64,000 nucleotides of DNA from Asparagopsis taxiformis (GCA_030407315.1 JALQPE010002590.1:62001-126000); one strand, 5' to 3'; numbered from the stretch's first letter, positions 19,635-30,268 are shown. A program made the numbers and translations. Notes: a model not told the origin generated them from the sequence alone.

Positions 19635-22600
19635 TTACTTCCATCCTGGTGCCTGATAAGAGTAGTCATTGGACGGTGCACCGCGGCGATCCGTTGCGCC
19701 CCCGCCAACCGCATTTGTTGCCTGGGTCACAGGACCGGAGGGGAACTGGTTGTTTTGCGTTAGCGAAAGAGTATGGGGAGGACCAAACAACGAACCCATC
19801 ATGCCAAACGGCATCTGCGCAAGTGACACAGCCGAGTTACTCATCATGGGATTAACAACAGAGGATCCGACACGGCGGTCTCCAATAAGGCCTGGCCCGC
19901 CATTTCCAGCCACTACGCCAAGACGATCCATGGAGTTGTTTCGATCAAACGTTGACGATGGCGGATGGAACTCGGGATCCGTTGCCGCAAGCGATGTCGG
20001 GCCTGGAGGCAGAGGTGTATGGCGGGAGAACTCTCCATTCTGGCGACGACGCGGACGCGGAATTGAAATCACGCATGCTTTCAGGGCGGCTAGAGGCCCC
20101 TCGACTAGAACGTTTTCATCGCGGTAGTGCTGAAGTAGTGATGCCCATAGTTGTTGTCTGGAAAGGACTTTTGGATTACCTATAATGACATTTCCAAGGC
20201 GAGATCGCGTGAGCGCGACATTAAGTCGACGTGGGTCAGACAGGAAACCAATACCTTGATGTTCGTTGGAACGAACACAAGACATAATAATATATGATTT
20301 CTCACGACCCTGGAATGCGTCTACAGACGCTACTTCAACATCACGATATAGATCTTGGCGGAGAGGCCCGATCCTCGCAAAGTGAGACACAACGTATGCA
20401 CGCTGTCCCTCGTATGGCGTAATCACACCAATTTCATCCGCCGATACGCCCGCTCGCAGGAAGTGAGTCACAGCCTTTTCAACAGCAGATGCTTCGACAC
20501 GGTTCAGATAGCTAGTTCCCGACGCTGAAACTTCCTCAGGACCCGTCTGTGACCAGAAGATCATTGGATGTGCAGGATCCACCCATGGGAAGTCTGATAG
20601 GGAAGACTTGCGGTCGTCAGCCGATACACCGTTTTGCAAAGAGCCTTCATAAAATGTAGTGGAGGGAAATGCAGAGAGCGCTGGATGCATGCGGTACTGT
20701 ACTTGCAGACGGATTGGACGGATGCCAAGAGCAACGAGACGTTCGAACATCGACTGTCCCAAACCTGCAGCCGCAGCTCGCTTTTCCGTAATGACAGGGC
20801 CCAACTGGCAGTGATCACCAACAAGAACGAGCTGCTTGCAACCATGGACAATAGGAATAAGTGCTTCTGGTTCTGCGGCCTGCGTTGCCTCATCAATAAG
20901 TACAGAACGGAATCGTAGAGAAGACAAACGTGGGTCGCCCGCAGTCGTACATGTCGTACAAATGACATCCGCAGCGTCAAGAAGTTCCCGCTCCGTAGCT
21001 CTTTTGAGAGAGCGAAGGCGGCGGTCATCGCGGTCGTTGAGCTCTCCAGCTTCTTCGCGAAGCTTCATGAGCTTATTTAGTTCAGATTCCTCACGGTCAT
21101 CCACATGGCGCACTTGGTAGTGTAGAGACAAATGTTCCACAGCTGAAGAAAGGGATTCTCTGGATTTCGCGACCACTCGTACAACTTTGAGGCCAGTTTG
21201 AGCTATTTTATCGCTCAGTTGGTCAACTGCAATATTACTAGGTGCACACACAAGAATCTTGCCTTTAACCTGGCGCGTCAAGTGGTAAACAATCGTGGCA
21301 GAGGTAACGGTCTTACCAGTTCCTGGAGGGCCCTGAATAAGAGACAAAGGTGATTCAAGGACAGAGCGAACAGCAATTTTCTGAGAGTCATTGAGATCTG
21401 GCAGATTGGGAGCGCTGAGATGATCCGGGATATTAGAGGTCTTCACAACCTGTGGATGAACTTCATGGCCCAGTATTCTGTGGAAAAGATAACCGGAGAC
21501 AGATGTATCGTCCACAGCAAACTGACGGAGCGCAGCATGCATACGGTCGAAAGATGTTGCCTTCCAGACAATTTCGACCTTGTATCCAGTAGTGGTGTCA
21601 ATTGGAGCACGGGAAGAAGCCTTACCGCTGCGCAGTTCGAGTGCGATTTCTTCCTCGGTGGTAAAGCCCTTGACAGTGCCAACACATTCCCACTTTAAGG
21701 AAAGATGAGCGAGACGGATTTCATCACCGTTCATAATCCGAATGTCGCCGTCAGACATCTGAGGAATGATAAAGTTTGCGACGCGGCGCTTATTGAGGCT
21801 GATATCCCAACGAACAATAATGTTGGAACGGGTCTGTTCTTCTTTCATGCGGCGGTCATTTTCCGACTCTGCCTTCACGAGGGCGCCGAACACGCGCTGG
21901 AAATGATATCCGTCTTCATAGCGCAACTGGGCGCGAGGTAGATCCTCCACGGTACTGGGTTTGGAGATATCCTCAAGAGACGCGAGAGGGTTGGATTTCC
22001 ACAATTCCTCCAATTTGTTTGCCTCTGAGATTGAGATCTGCCTGCAGCGCGCCATCTCCTTCTCGGAAGGTACGCGCACAAGCCACGGAAGGAACTGGCC
22101 GTCGACAATGAGGGGTTGCCAGGCGTCAAGATCCCAGTTCATATCCTCGAGGCCCTTCGCGTGGAGACAGGGTTCCCTGCACAGAAGGACTACAACGGAA
22201 TCGCCCTGAGCAGGCACGAAACCGAGCAGGAAAACATTTGTAGTACAGCAATTGTAACATTCCAGAACGGTATCGCCTAGTGGAGAGTCCTTATGCAAAC
22301 TAACTTCCTTGTGGCGCGAGCGAACCAAATGAGTTATAATATGACTGCCTGGTAATTTGCCCCTTCCATTGCAATACCACCTACCATCGAGTTTATCATT
22401 GACGACGCAAGCAGGGTCGTGAATGCCGCAGTATGCGCAGGCATGCTCAGGGAGTTCCTCATCATGATGGGTATCGTCGTCGTCGTCGACCTCCTCCTCA
22501 AAGTCCAGGTCGCCGAGGGCGGCGGCGACGGCACGGACGGAGGATTCAGGGGAGGCGGAATTACGGGGGTGCAGCGCAGGGGGCACCAGGTCATCGTCGT

Positions 22601-22640
22601 CGTCTTCGTTCAGAAATGAGAGGTCGCACTTTTCGGCCAT
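19635..22640 (-). CDS. UPF1: UPF1 RNA helicase, nonsense-mediated decay
   Basis: ATP-dependent 5'-3' RNA helicase at the centre of nonsense-mediated mRNA decay. 1001 residues. An acidic N-terminus ([23 protein letters not shown]) leads into the UPF1-specific Cys/His zinc domain, starting [12 protein letters not shown] near 67 and running to about 180 (CYNCC, CREPCL). The superfamily 1 core has Walker A GPPGTGKT near 440, [10 protein letters not shown] near 580, then [25 protein letters not shown] and LNVALTRSR. The C-terminal 130 residues are Ser/Gly/Asn-rich and disordered, as in other UPF1 proteins, and could be a phosphorylation tail. Start is the first ATG. Intronless. It shares a 264-bp divergent promoter with the TLDc protein gene. 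Confidence 0.97.
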   Translation of the reverse strand: MAEKCDLSFLNEDDDDDLVPPALHPRNSASPESSVRAVAAALGDLDFEEEVDDDDDTHHDEELPEHACAYCGIHDPACVVNDKLDGRWYCNGRGKLPGSHIITHLVRSRHKEVSLHKDSPLGDTVLECYNCCTTNVFLLGFVPAQGDSVVVLLCREPCLHAKGLEDMNWDLDAWQPLIVDGQFLPWLVRVPSEKEMARCRQISISEANKLEELWKSNPLASLEDISKPSTVEDLPRAQLRYEDGYHFQRVFGALVKAESENDRRMKEEQTRSNIIVRWDISLNKRRVANFIIPQMSDGDIRIMNGDEIRLAHLSLKWECVGTVKGFTTEEEIALELRSGKASSRAPIDTTTGYKVEIVWKATSFDRMHAALRQFAVDDTSVSGYLFHRILGHEVHPQVVKTSNIPDHLSAPNLPDLNDSQKIAVRSVLESPLSLIQGPPGTGKTVTSATIVYHLTRQVKGKILVCAPSNIAVDQLSDKIAQTGLKVVRVVAKSRESLSSAVEHLSLHYQVRHVDDREESELNKLMKLREEAGELNDRDDRRLRSLKRATERELLDAADVICTTCTTAGDPRLSSLRFRSVLIDEATQAAEPEALIPIVHGCKQLVLVGDHCQLGPVITEKRAAAAGLGQSMFERLVALGIRPIRLQVQYRMHPALSAFPSTTFYEGSLQNGVSADDRKSSLSDFPWVDPAHPMIFWSQTGPEEVSASGTSYLNRVEASAVEKAVTHFLRAGVSADEIGVITPYEGQRAYVVSHFARIGPLRQDLYRDVEVASVDAFQGREKSYIIMSCVRSNEHQGIGFLSDPRRLNVALTRSRLGNVIIGNPKVLSRQQLWASLLQHYRDENVLVEGPLAALKACVISIPRPRRRQNGEFSRHTPLPPGPTSLAATDPEFHPPSSTFDRNNSMDRLGVVAGNGGPGLIGDRRVGSSVVNPMMSNSAVSLAQMPFGMMGSLFGPPHTLSLTQNNQFPSGPVTQATNAVGGGATDRRGAPSNDYSYQAPGWK

Positions 22641-22904
22641 GGTGGCGGATGGGTGCTACCAGGTCGAATGTGCCAGAGTCGCGAGTTGCGGCGACTGAAA
22701 TCAGTTATCGACCGACTGTATCAACTCGGGACGTAGAACCAATTTGGCAGAAGCGTAAACTGCCGCGCACGTGATTAAATCGCAACAAATTTTAAATCAA
22801 ATTTCAAGCCATACCAGTACGCGTTCCTCGTCCTTTACAGCAGCCAATCAATTGAACCTTGGCGAGCGTTCACAACTTGTACGCGTGCCCATCTTCGTTC
22901 CCCC
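22641..22904. promoter_or_regulatory. Short divergent promoter, UPF1 / TLDc gene
   Basis: 264 bases serve both genes. A palindromic CACGTG (G/E-box core) is at 22768-22773 and a CCAAT box at 22844-22848, 57 bases before the TLDc start. These are sequence matches only; function is inferred. Confidence 0.45.
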
Positions 22905-23585
22905 ATGGCCTTCATCGCCCCAACTCCTGTTGCCGTCAAGCGCTCTTCGTCAATCAATTATCGATGTGCAACACGACTGCCACCATCCAGTCAGGCCGAG
23001 ACGCCGGCCCCGTATCTGCTCGAGCGACCAGTGCTGGACAAACTACTGCAACCAACAATGCTTTCCTCTAAACCTCTAGCTTTGGTTTACAGCTCTGCAC
23101 AGCATTCCTTTTCAAACGATGCCTTCTTCTCATGTCTCATTCCTCTCGGCGGTGTGCCCTCATTAGTATTGGCACGCTCTCAATCTGGACTTATAGTAGG
23201 CGGATACGCAGCATCTGGATTTCTAGCACGTGACGACTACCGCGAAGCATCCACTCCCGATTCTATGTTTGTGTTCCGCCTGGAGCCAAATAATCAGATA
23301 TCCAGAGCAATCAATACAGATCCTGTTCAATACGACTTCTACGACTATGCTATTCGCTTCGGAGCCGGTCTTCTCGGAATTCCAATGAATCCTACTAAAC
23401 ACACCATGGCGTCGAATATGGCAACGTCATCCTGCCTAATGCCAAACGGCGATAAGAGTCTTTTCGGCGAATATACCTTGACAAAGTTAGATGTTGTACA
23501 GGTACTGGTTGCCAAACAATATGTCGACGAGCTCGAGCAGAACAAAGCCAAATCCCCCGGTTTCTTCCGCAAGCTGTTCGGTTAG
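22905..23585 (+). CDS. TLDc-like domain protein, probably plastid
   Basis: 226 residues. The first ~45 (MAFIAPTPVAVKRSS...) look like a plastid transit peptide. Residues ~60-215 resemble a TLDc fold: LVYSSAQHSFSNDAFFSCL, then PSLVLARSQSGLIVGGYAASGF, then DSMFVFRLEP. This matches the usual pattern of S-x-GF-x-A-F, a GG-x-x-GGY core strand, and a final FLF strand. TLDc proteins are linked to oxidative-stress resistance, and some bind V-ATPase; a plastid member's role is unknown. The C-terminus ends in KSPGFFRKLFG. Its stop codon overlaps the stop codon of the opposite-strand Era gene by four bases. I rate the fold call as moderate. Confidence 0.6.
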   Translation: MAFIAPTPVAVKRSSSINYRCATRLPPSSQAETPAPYLLERPVLDKLLQPTMLSSKPLALVYSSAQHSFSNDAFFSCLIPLGGVPSLVLARSQSGLIVGGYAASGFLARDDYREASTPDSMFVFRLEPNNQISRAINTDPVQYDFYDYAIRFGAGLLGIPMNPTKHTMASNMATSSCLMPNGDKSLFGEYTLTKLDVVQVLVAKQYVDELEQNKAKSPGFFRKLFG

Positions 23586-24607
23586 GTGGCTGCAACGCGC
23601 AGCGAAAGATGCACTTTTCGTCCCAATGCTTCGGAAGCGCTGTGTATGGCCATTTCGCGCACCCACTGAATTGTCGCCCCCCGCGGCCCAATAACGATGG
23701 GAACATTGCGTGGTCTCGGTACGCGAATCACCTCCGACACGAACAGATCGCCATTGGGTAGTTCTACAAATCGGTCGTTCTCAAACCTACAGCCGTAAGG
23801 AATCTCCTGATGAACCCTATGCAATAGTTTTTCCCACAAATGCTCTCTAATTATATCAAGATCATCCTCGGCGTGCGAAGCGCCATCTGCGACGACAAAG
23901 TGTCCCGGTTGAGTCATTTGCAGTAAATCCTGCCGCAGAGCGTCCACGCCCTTTCCATTGTACGCTGATATCATATACACCTCCCCGGCAATAAGCTTCT
24001 CAAAGCCATCAATGTTTTCTCGAAAGTAGTTACAAGCGTCCAACAGTCGTGTGCGCGGCTTTGTAATATCACACTTATTCAACACCATCACCAACTGCGC
24101 GGTCGCATCATCCTGACGAGCGTGTTTTCTAACCTCAGCAAGCTGTTCAGTGATACGCGCACATTGCTCAAAGTAAGCGTGAGTGCGAGAGGCATCAATA
24201 ACCATCACAGCAATATCTGCGTCTGCGGCAGATCCCCAACCAGTCGTAGTGAGCTCTCTGCGTTGCTCGCCGAGAGACTTGACAAACTTGCGCTCGACAA
24301 CGCCAGGCGTGTCCCAGAACACCAATTGACGGCCGGCGGATGTATAGGCACCAACGACGCGACGACGTGTCGTGTTCATTTTGCGGGATACGGCGGATAT
24401 GCGATTGCCGATCATCGCATTGGTCAATGAACTCTTTCCTGCATTTGGTGCGCCCACAACTGCCACTGACGCTACTCGCGTGTTGGCCGGCGGGATGGCT
24501 CGCTCGAGCGCTTCATAGTCGAGATAGCGCGATTTGGGCAGAGCGGATAGGGATCGGTGCCATTGCGAGAGGTGAGCAAAGTTTGTGCTAGAGAGTCGGG
24601 ACAGCAT
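23582..24607 (-). CDS. ERA: Era-like GTPase, organellar
   Basis: GTPase that binds the 3' end of small-subunit rRNA and helps assemble the organellar small ribosomal subunit. 341 residues. G1 is GAPNAGKSS near 53, followed by the Era-specific switch stretch with MNTTRRR, G3 is DTPGV, G4 is NKCD and G5 region SAYNGKG. The C-terminal KH domain is recognisable (VPIVIGPRGATIQWVREMA). The N-terminal ~45 residues (MLSRLSSTNFAHLSQWHRSL) suggest a mitochondrial or plastid targeting peptide, more mitochondrial in feel. Start is the first ATG. A 254-bp divergent promoter separates it from ubiquitin-eL40; its 3' end overlaps the TLDc gene stop. Confidence 0.93.
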   Translation of the reverse strand: MLSRLSSTNFAHLSQWHRSLSALPKSRYLDYEALERAIPPANTRVASVAVVGAPNAGKSSLTNAMIGNRISAVSRKMNTTRRRVVGAYTSAGRQLVFWDTPGVVERKFVKSLGEQRRELTTTGWGSAADADIAVMVIDASRTHAYFEQCARITEQLAEVRKHARQDDATAQLVMVLNKCDITKPRTRLLDACNYFRENIDGFEKLIAGEVYMISAYNGKGVDALRQDLLQMTQPGHFVVADGASHAEDDLDIIREHLWEKLLHRVHQEIPYGCRFENDRFVELPNGDLFVSEVIRVPRPRNVPIVIGPRGATIQWVREMAIHSASEALGRKVHLSLRVAAT

Positions 24608-25330
<723 letters not shown>

Positions 25331-25770
25331 CTAGATAACGATTAGCATTGTTGAGTCGAGTAAATTTGTGCTCCATTAGTTGTCTCGGGACGTTGGGAAG
25401 AATTGTGTGGCCGATATGACGATAGACATTGTCGGTGATGGACCGGCTTCGCGGCGGCGCGCGGAGCCGAGTGTGAAAAAAACCCTAAATTTCGAATAAA
25501 TGAAACAGTAGGGACGTTGGCAAGTCCCTTGCTGACCGTCACAGAATCAAAATTGCCAATTGGCACGCACACGGGACGAGCGACCCTCGCCAAGTGCCAT
25601 TGCGCCTCCGTATTCATATGTTACACAACATGAACGCCGCCCCCTCTGCGCGCTGTGTGCGTTCCAGCGCCGACAGCAGTGTACTTGCAACGTGAAGACG
25701 ATAAAACTGCAGACTCAACTCCCATCTCTCCCGCGTCCGTCGCTCCCTGCAACTAACATCCCAACCACCC
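25331..25770. other. Intergenic region between ubiquitin-eL40 and the RFTS-bromodomain gene
   Basis: 440 bases between two plus-strand genes. It contains the 3' region of ubiquitin-eL40 and the promoter of the bromodomain gene. Nothing else is recognisable. Confidence 0.5.
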
Positions 25771-27192
25771 ATGACTGACTATACCTCCGAGCACGACACC
25801 CACCCCGATTTCAACCTCTCCTACGATGATGAAGGCGTTCCACAGCGTGAACTCTCCGACTTTGTGGTCACCAGAGGCGACGAAAAGATTTCCATCTGCT
25901 CCCTCGACGACTCCAAGTCCGCCTCTGGTCACGTCATCGCCCGCGGCACCGTTGTCCACGAAGCCAAATCGCTCAAGATTCAGAGCGCTCCACTAATTGA
26001 GTGGTGCATTGAGTATGGACAAACACCCCATCTATGGGTCCGCAGCGCTGCAGTTTGGTACCGTCTAGCCAAGCCTGCCAAGGAGTATAGCAAGACGCAT
26101 GAGTTAGCCCGTCGCAGATTTGAACTATGCTCCAGAATTTTCATCCTGGCTACCACCATGCCCCCGAGGGACTGCACCTACAAGCACTTTGTCACTTTGC
26201 TCTATGGTCCATACGGCAAGATGAAGGGCTATTCAGAGAAGGAGTTGCTTTCTGAGAAGGACTTCATACTCGCCCAGATAAAAAACTTGAACGAACCTGT
26301 ATTCAAGTCCATATCATTCGTGAAGGAACTCCGTGATAAGAAAACTACTGGATCTTTGACCAAAAAGGCAAGCGCGGCTGCCAATAAGAAAAACGCCCAG
26401 ACTTCAAGTGGTATTATTTCAGTTCCATCGTCTACCAATGCGCCCTACCTTGGCAGATGGGTCCCTTCGGCAAATCTCGATGCAGACGGAAACGCTCGCC
26501 TGCTCAAGCGAGCAGAGAAGGCAGTCAATCAATTGTATAAGAGCAAATTCGCATGGCCTTTCCGGAATCCTGTGGATCCTACAACTGATGGATGTCCCGA
26601 TTACCTAACTCGCATCCGAAAGCCCATGGATTACGGAACTGTAAAGCAACGTCTCGAAAAGGGTTCGTGGTATACCAATGCACTAGACGTTGCTAAGGAT
26701 ATTCGCCTCGTGGCTTCCAATTGCCGCGAATACAATGGTGATCAACATGAGTTTGCCGTCTGGGCAACCGATCTCGAACATAAATTTGAAAACTTGATGA
26801 GAGGCGGAGAGGAAGCAGAACTTGCCGCAATGAACAAAAGAGCAGCGTCTGGTAAGAAGAGGCGTGCTCCTGATGCTACCCCAGCTGGCAAAACAGGGAA
26901 AAAGCCAGGACCGAAGGTGGCACGGCGTAATAGCAAAGGAGGCAATCCAGACCTATCACCTTCCCCTGGGTCCTCTGTAAAAGATGATGATTCCACATCG
27001 CCAAAGCTCTGTGCAAGATCAAACAACGAAGGTTGCGAAAAGCCTCAAATAACAGGCAGCAAATATTGTTCCGATGAGTGTGGTCTCATAGTGGCACAGA
27101 GAAGAATCGATGAACTTAACAAGGCGGGATACTCTGTGGATGAATACATTCGATCGAGCCTAACAAAAGCGCTTGTCCACAGTAGAAGTTAG
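25771..27192 (+). CDS. RFTS-like, bromodomain and CFP1-type zinc-finger protein
   Basis: 473-residue chromatin protein with three recognisable parts. Residues ~28-130 resemble the replication-foci targeting (RFTS) domain known from DNMT1: LSDFVVTRGDEKISICSL, then IEWCIEYGQTPHLWVRS and VWYRLAKPAKEY. Residues ~245-345 are a bromodomain with WPFRNPVD, the MDYGTVKQRL helix and acetyl-lysine-contacting YN at 321-322. After a basic Ser/Gly/Lys linker, Cys414, 422, 433 and 437 (SKYCSDECGL) match the C-terminal zinc finger of CXXC1/CFP1-type proteins. It lacks a methyltransferase domain, so it is probably a reader or adaptor in chromatin, not an enzyme. Start is the first ATG. Convergent with the START gene, 58 bp apart. 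Confidence 0.75.
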   Translation: MTDYTSEHDTHPDFNLSYDDEGVPQRELSDFVVTRGDEKISICSLDDSKSASGHVIARGTVVHEAKSLKIQSAPLIEWCIEYGQTPHLWVRSAAVWYRLAKPAKEYSKTHELARRRFELCSRIFILATTMPPRDCTYKHFVTLLYGPYGKMKGYSEKELLSEKDFILAQIKNLNEPVFKSISFVKELRDKKTTGSLTKKASAAANKKNAQTSSGIISVPSSTNAPYLGRWVPSANLDADGNARLLKRAEKAVNQLYKSKFAWPFRNPVDPTTDGCPDYLTRIRKPMDYGTVKQRLEKGSWYTNALDVAKDIRLVASNCREYNGDQHEFAVWATDLEHKFENLMRGGEEAELAAMNKRAASGKKRRAPDATPAGKTGKKPGPKVARRNSKGGNPDLSPSPGSSVKDDDSTSPKLCARSNNEGCEKPQITGSKYCSDECGLIVAQRRIDELNKAGYSVDEYIRSSLTKALVHSRS

Positions 27193-27250
27193 TGTTCTTT
27201 TACATAGCTGACTTGCGAAACGTATAAACATTGAACAGATGAAACCAGTT

Positions 27251-28362
27251 TCACAAAAACAAAGAAGCGGAGAAGAGACGACTCAAACCGCCTCGCTTGG
27301 AAGATGAAGCATTGGTTTCATTCCCGCGCAGTAGTGAAGCAACTACAGATGTCGGGGGACCTTCTGGGCGAGCATCAAGATCTAGACTGTCATCACGTGT
27401 TACAGCCTCAGCAGCACCGTCCTCTAGAGACTGCACTGAATCCTTATTATGCCCCTTCGACGCCCAGTAATCACTGAGACGACTGCGAATATAATCATAC
27501 ACTGACCTAGTAGCCAACCTCTCCTTGTACTGACTAGGCAGTTTGTCCAAATCCTTTGCTCTAGTCTCTAGCAGTCTCAACGAGTAGCGACAAAAAGTGC
27601 GAGCACCCCAATTAATCAATGCCATGGGCACAAAGGCAAGATGGGGTCCACATTGTACAGAAATCTAGCCTTCGTAATGCCTGGACTCGAAGGCCCCAGT
27701 TCGAACCCAGAATTATTCATGTCCACGCGGACAATCTTATTGCCTGGCGACGGAATTTGCTCCCGCGGCTCGTCGGAAGCTCTCAAGGAGCGCGATATGA
27801 CCAAAATACTGTCATCATCATCAAGCGCATCAACAGCAAAGGCATGCACAACGACATCACGGTTGTATAACGGCCATGGCGCGTACACGGAAATATGAGC
27901 TGCGCGTTTAAACCGTGACGGATTTTCCAACTGCAGCTCAGTCGACGAATTGACGTACCAGAACAATCTGTGGTACAAATCGCACTCGTATATCAACGCG
28001 GCAACATTGACCAGCGGAGCATGAATCTGCCCTTCGATGAGAATAGAATGGGAGGCGGAGTCAGGCTCGCGACGATACCAGACCTTGGTGTCTTTTGAGT
28101 CGTACGAGGAAATCCAATTGTGCTTGGATCTCAGCGACTGTCTGAGTGCGAGAACCTCGTCGCAACGATCACGAATGGTCGAATAGGGCTTTGCATCCAG
28201 CTTTGCACGGATTTCTCGCGCACGCTGCACGGACTGCGGTGAGGCGGAGGCGTCTGCGAGTAAGTTGCGTAGGTTTTGTTGCAGTTTTTCTATCAGTCTT
28301 GAGGCCTGCAGCAGCTTGTCTTCCTGGAATAGGTCGGATATTGTTTGCAGGTCTGCTTCCAT
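27251..28362 (-). CDS. START-domain protein interrupted by a one-base frameshift
   Basis: The first frame (28362 to 27616) starts MEADLQTISDLFQEDK with a helical N-terminus, then a START lipid-binding fold: WISSYDSKDTKVWYRRE, FWYVNSSTELQL, YAPWPLYNRDVVVHAFAVD and FLYNVDPILPL. It stops at TGA. The domain continues in the next frame (MALINWGARTFCRYSLRLLETRA..., to 27251), the usual START closing helix plus a ~90-residue tail. The two join at about 27626-27638, where one T appears to be missing from a T run. START proteins bind or move lipids such as phosphatidylcholine or sterols. Conservation on both sides suggests either a very recent lesion or a sequencing error. Ligand cannot be deduced. 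Confidence 0.7.
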
Positions 28363-28875
28363 GGCTGGGGCGGGGCAAGGACTGGTTGCAGAGAAGCGGA
28401 ATTGCTGGGCGCGGGTTGTGGTCTAGCGGATGTAATTTGAGAGAGATAAGTTGGCAGAGGTAGATATGCGTACGTGATGTGATTTATTGGGAATGCGTAA
28501 CAACGTCGTCGCGGATGTTGATCATACTGATATCTCTCGTATGACAGTGATTTAAAATGGTTTGAATATGCCACCAATCAAAGTTTAGAAGTATATGAGT
28601 GGCTTAAGCTTGTGGTTACATAAGGCGTTTTGCGGTGAGGTGCCTTCTTAGCTGATCTTGTTTCTCTATGTGTTACTAAGATAAAAACGTTTCCTTTGTG
28701 TCCGACTATTGTGATATGCATGCTCCATGTCACCTTAGACAACAACGGATGGACAGGTTACATTGGATAGGACTCATAGTCCGACAGTCTCTTGAGGTCT
28801 GAAGCTTGGTTGTACATCCTAAGTTCTCTATTTTCCAGGTATATATACACAGACTTGCGCAGCTTTACCAATCAC
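28363..28875. other. Intergenic region upstream of the START gene
   Basis: 513 bases, AT-rich, holding the START-gene promoter and the leader to the tRNA-Ala gene. No frame of interest. Confidence 0.5.
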
Positions 28876-28959
28876 GGGGCTATGGCGCAGTGGTGTGAAA
28901 CATTTCAGCGCGTCCGTTTTGCATACGGAAGGTCGGGGGTTCAATCCCCCCTAGCTCCA
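28876..28959 (+). tRNA. trnA-UGC: tRNA-Ala (TGC) with a probable 12-nt D-loop intron
   Basis: Full cloverleaf. Acceptor GGGGCTA (28876-28882) pairs with TAGCTCC (28952-28958), discriminator A at 28959. D stem GCGC/GCGC, anticodon stem TCCGT/ACGGA with loop TTTGCAT and anticodon TGC at 28920-28922, and T stem GGGGG/CCCCC with loop TTCAATC. The D-loop has 19 bases instead of 7-11. Removing the 12 bases 28895-28906 (GTGAAACATTTC) restores a textbook AGTGGTA loop and a 72-nt tRNA. The extra bases lie in a small TGAAA/TTTCA hairpin. The A box before the insert and the B box are intact, and five Ts follow at 28964-28968 as a Pol III terminator. Excision is inferred, not shown. Confidence 0.85.
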
Positions 28960-29064
28960 TCACTTTTTGCCCCATTGGGTGAAAATGATCATCTGCACAT
29001 TCAGGTATGATAACTTGCCTTCGATGCAACTCCATCGACGCGGCTACAGCTTCTACTCGATATA

Positions 29065-29265
29065 CAGTGCGCGACACTTCTATAAATCACCCCCACATTT
29101 TGCGATTGCTCACTCAACATGAACAGCAACTCACATTCCGACTGCGTCCAATGAATGAGTAGGCCAAATCCATTACGACGCACGTTCTATTCCTCCAAAA
29201 AGAGCTGTTCAGGCGAGTGCAGCGGGACGTTAATTTATTGTCAGTGCGACATTTCTATAAATCAG
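29065..29265 (+). repeat. Left terminal inverted repeat of the Tc1-like element
   Basis: Begins CAGTGCGCGACACTTC. Outer motif copy at 29067-29089, inner copy at about 29244-29265. It matches the right repeat in reverse complement along its whole length with scattered substitutions. Confidence 0.85.
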
Positions 29266-29303
29266 GAGCATTGAATACATTCCAAACGCCAGATGGAGTT
29301 ATG

Positions 29304-29941
29304 TCAATACTTCGTCGTCTGTCCCCTTCCCTTCAGCACTTTTATCATGCGTTTTTGCATGGTACCTCTTGACGAAAATGCTCCCCAAACCATGACAGAC
29401 TTACCCCCTTGTTGCCTCTTCGAAAAAACCCGTTCCTCTTTGCGCAAATCATGCCAATAGTAGGCAAAACCATCTGGACCATCTAGATTGAACTTTTTTC
29501 ATCGCTGAATATCACTTTTCCCCATTCTTCTCCCCTCCAATGGACGAATTGCGATGCAAAAGAAATTCTGCTAGCAATATGTCTTTCCTGAAGCATTGGT
29601 GCGCATTTCATCTTTCTATATTGCAGATTGAATTCATTGTGCAATAAGCGTTGTACAGTACGAACGCTACAGGTCAGGTTGAAGACTTTTTTTAGCGAGC
29701 TAGATGTGTCATTTCCTAATGAAGCTTGCCTCAAAACCTGCATCATTGTCCTCCTCGACATTTTTTCTGTTTTGGGCGCCTCATTATCGGTTCCGTACCC
29801 CTCTGTATTCTTTAAAAAGCTTGTCACTACACCCCTAGATCGTCCCAGCACTTTTGCAATGAAAGATTTTGACTTCCCACACCACCACATTCCAAGTATC
29901 TCACCCCTCTCTTTCTCGGTGAGAACCACACCTCGGGGCAT
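29304..29941 (-). pseudogene. Truncated, frameshifted Tc1-family transposase
   Basis: The frame from 29941 starts MPRGVVLTEKERGEILGMWW, with a paired helix-turn-helix DNA-binding region (KSFIAKVLGRSRGVVTSFL; then a second HTH around SSLKKVFNLTCSVRTVQRLL). It reaches the first catalytic Asp in KVIFSDEK. There the A run is one base short, and the frame stops a few codons later at 29483. Reading on in the next frame shows typical Tc1 sequence (DGPDGFAYYWHDLR, then KSVMVWGAFSS), which ends at TGA 29304-29306. The usual C-terminal third with the other acidic catalytic residues is absent; the reading frame runs straight into sequence next to the left repeat, implying an internal deletion. Confidence 0.85.
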
Positions 29942-30065
29942 TTTGAAATCGAAAATACACCCAGTTGGGATAGTGAGTCTTACCAACCGGCCTCTGTTTA
30001 TCTATCCTCGAAGTTCCATGCCAAATGATCCGTTCATTCTTGGATGATGACCGTTTTTTTTGGAC

Positions 30066-30266
30066 CTGATTTATAGAAATGTCGCACGGACATTAAACTA
30101 ATGTCCCGATGAACTCGCTTGAACGGCTCTTTGAGGAGGAATGGAACGTGCCTCATAATGACTTTGTCATACTCATTCATAGGACGCAGTCTAAATGCGC
30201 GTTGCTGTTCGTTTTGGGTGAGCATTCGCAAAACGTGGGGGTGATTTATAGAAGTGTCGCGCACTG
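30066..30266 (-). repeat. Right terminal inverted repeat of the Tc1-like element
   Basis: Reverse complement of the left repeat with scattered changes. Inner motif copy at 30067-30087 and outer copy at about 30242-30264. The tip is followed by the TA duplication at 30267-30268. Confidence 0.85.
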
Positions 30267-30268
30267 TA

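Larger units (their letters stand above)
29065..30266. mobile_element. Tc1-like transposon relic with IR/DR-type ends
   Basis: 1202-bp element bounded by TA at both sides (29063-29064 and 30267-30268), the target duplication of the Tc1/mariner superfamily. The ends read CAGTGCGCGAC... and ...GTCGCGCACTG. Terminal inverted repeats are about 200 bp and imperfect. Each carries two copies of a ~22-bp motif (TGATTTATAGAA-GTCG-GCAC type), one at the outer tip and one about 178 bp inward, the IR/DR layout known from Sleeping Beauty-like elements. The interior encodes the first part of a Tc1 transposase, frameshifted and truncated, so the copy cannot be autonomous. It lies 105 bp downstream of tRNA-Ala. 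Repeat divergence between the two ends indicates age. Confidence 0.88.
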
